From: Chlorobiaceae bacterium
GTDB taxonomy: Bacteria > Bacteroidota > Chlorobiia > Chlorobiales > Chlorobiaceae
Direction of reading: 5' to 3'
Assembly: GCA_013334565.1 (NCBI GenBank)
Contig: JAAXXI010000022.1
Coordinates: forward strand, 1 to 32,659
Length of the DNA: 32,659 bases
The notes under the pieces were generated by a model. The model made no database searches. It saw only the letters and a list, made by a program, of their open reading frames with translations, and was not told the origin of the DNA. Both the position numbers and the translations under genes were made by a program. Positions within the stretch are counted from its first letter, which is position 1. Every line of letters begins with the position of its first letter. Of this stretch, positions 32,380 through 32,659 are shown piece after piece.

Positions 32380-32659
32380 ATGCTCGATATCAACTATATA
32401 CGCCAGAACCCGGAAGAGGTCCAGGAAATGCTGCAGAAGCGCCTGCTCTCTTCCGAAACACCGAAAGTATCAAGGCTCCTCGAACTCGACAGGCAACGCA
32501 GGGAGCTTGTCCAGAAATCGGATGATCTGAAGGCCCTCCGCAATTCGGTTTCAAAAGAGATCGCCGACATCAAGAAAAGCAGAACCGGTTCAGCCGATGA
32601 GCTGATCGTGAAGATGAAATCGGTTTCCGATGAAATCACGGGAATGGACAGCACACTCG
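32380..32659 (+). CDS. serS: Seryl-tRNA synthetase, N-terminal part (runs off the window)
   Basis: The last 280 bp encode the start of a protein cut by the window edge. It begins [20 protein letters not shown] at ATG 32380 and continues as two long helices ([35 protein letters not shown]). This is the antiparallel coiled-coil tRNA-binding arm of bacterial SerRS. About 93 of roughly 425 residues are present; the catalytic class II domain is outside. The gene is 18 bp after yqeY. Confidence 0.93.
   Translation, partial: MLDINYIRQNPEEVQEMLQKRLLSSETPKVSRLLELDRQRRELVQKSDDLKALRNSVSKEIADIKKSRTGSADELIVKMKSVSDEITGMDSTL

Overview
The window is a chromosomal stretch that looks like a green sulfur bacterium (Chlorobi/Chlorobiota; a Chlorobium, Chlorobaculum or Prosthecochloris relative). 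Evidence: a chlorosome-envelope protein of the CsmI/J/X type (adrenodoxin-like [2Fe-2S] domain plus a hydrophobic tail), a CRTISO-type carotene isomerase (crtH), a sepiapterin reductase closely resembling the Chlorobium tepidum enzyme as I remember it, and an anabolic ilv/leu/cimA cluster. No database search was possible, so the taxon is an inference from gene content.

Layout. 1-1439: degenerate 22-25 bp tandem repeats that run into a GNAT-BKACE fusion gene. 1652-5137: chlorosome Fe-S protein and alanine dehydrogenase (+), convergent with crtH (-). 5244-6690: ECF sigma factor, a small zinc-finger anti-sigma factor and an ArsR-family regulator. 6691-7616: a gene-free mosaic containing a phase-locked heptanucleotide array and a three-hairpin palindromic element. 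7617-10001: hsp20 and dnaK, separated by a perfect 11-bp hairpin. 10140-10574: an unrecognised gene with a strong terminator. 10737-17826 (all -): a cell-envelope block that starts with a two-domain isoprenoid-alcohol kinase (VTE5-like + VTE6/DUF92-like), then tolQ/exbB, tolR/exbD, a TonB/TolA-like protein, tolB, two different Pal lipoproteins, and cpoB. 18316-29507 (all +): ilvD-ilvB-ilvN-ilvC-leuB-leuA-leuC-leuD-cimA with mostly short spacing and one strong terminator at the end. 29603-32659: radC, a possible 48-residue membrane miniprotein, a cold-shock protein, sepiapterin reductase, a YqeY-like protein and the 5' end of serS.

How the genes work together. The nine-gene + strand cluster supplies the carbon skeletons of isoleucine, valine and leucine. 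Isoleucine would be made from pyruvate and acetyl-CoA through citramalate (cimA, then leuCD and leuB), since no threonine deaminase gene is present here; ilvBN, ilvC and ilvD serve both Val and Ile. The minus-strand block is a Tol-Pal system (inner-membrane motor, periplasmic TolB, outer-membrane Pal). The kinase fusion at its head would salvage phytol or farnesol released from (bacterio)chlorophylls. The chlorosome protein, crtH and the divergent ECF sigma/anti-sigma pair form a photosynthesis/stress neighbourhood.

The items most worth a second look are the heptamer arrays (6872-7275), the single-polypeptide isoprenoid-alcohol to isoprenyl-diphosphate kinase (16246-17826), the repeat-derived 5' end of the GNAT-BKACE gene, the paired Pal lipoproteins with a terminator between them, and the small membrane ORF at 30390-30536.
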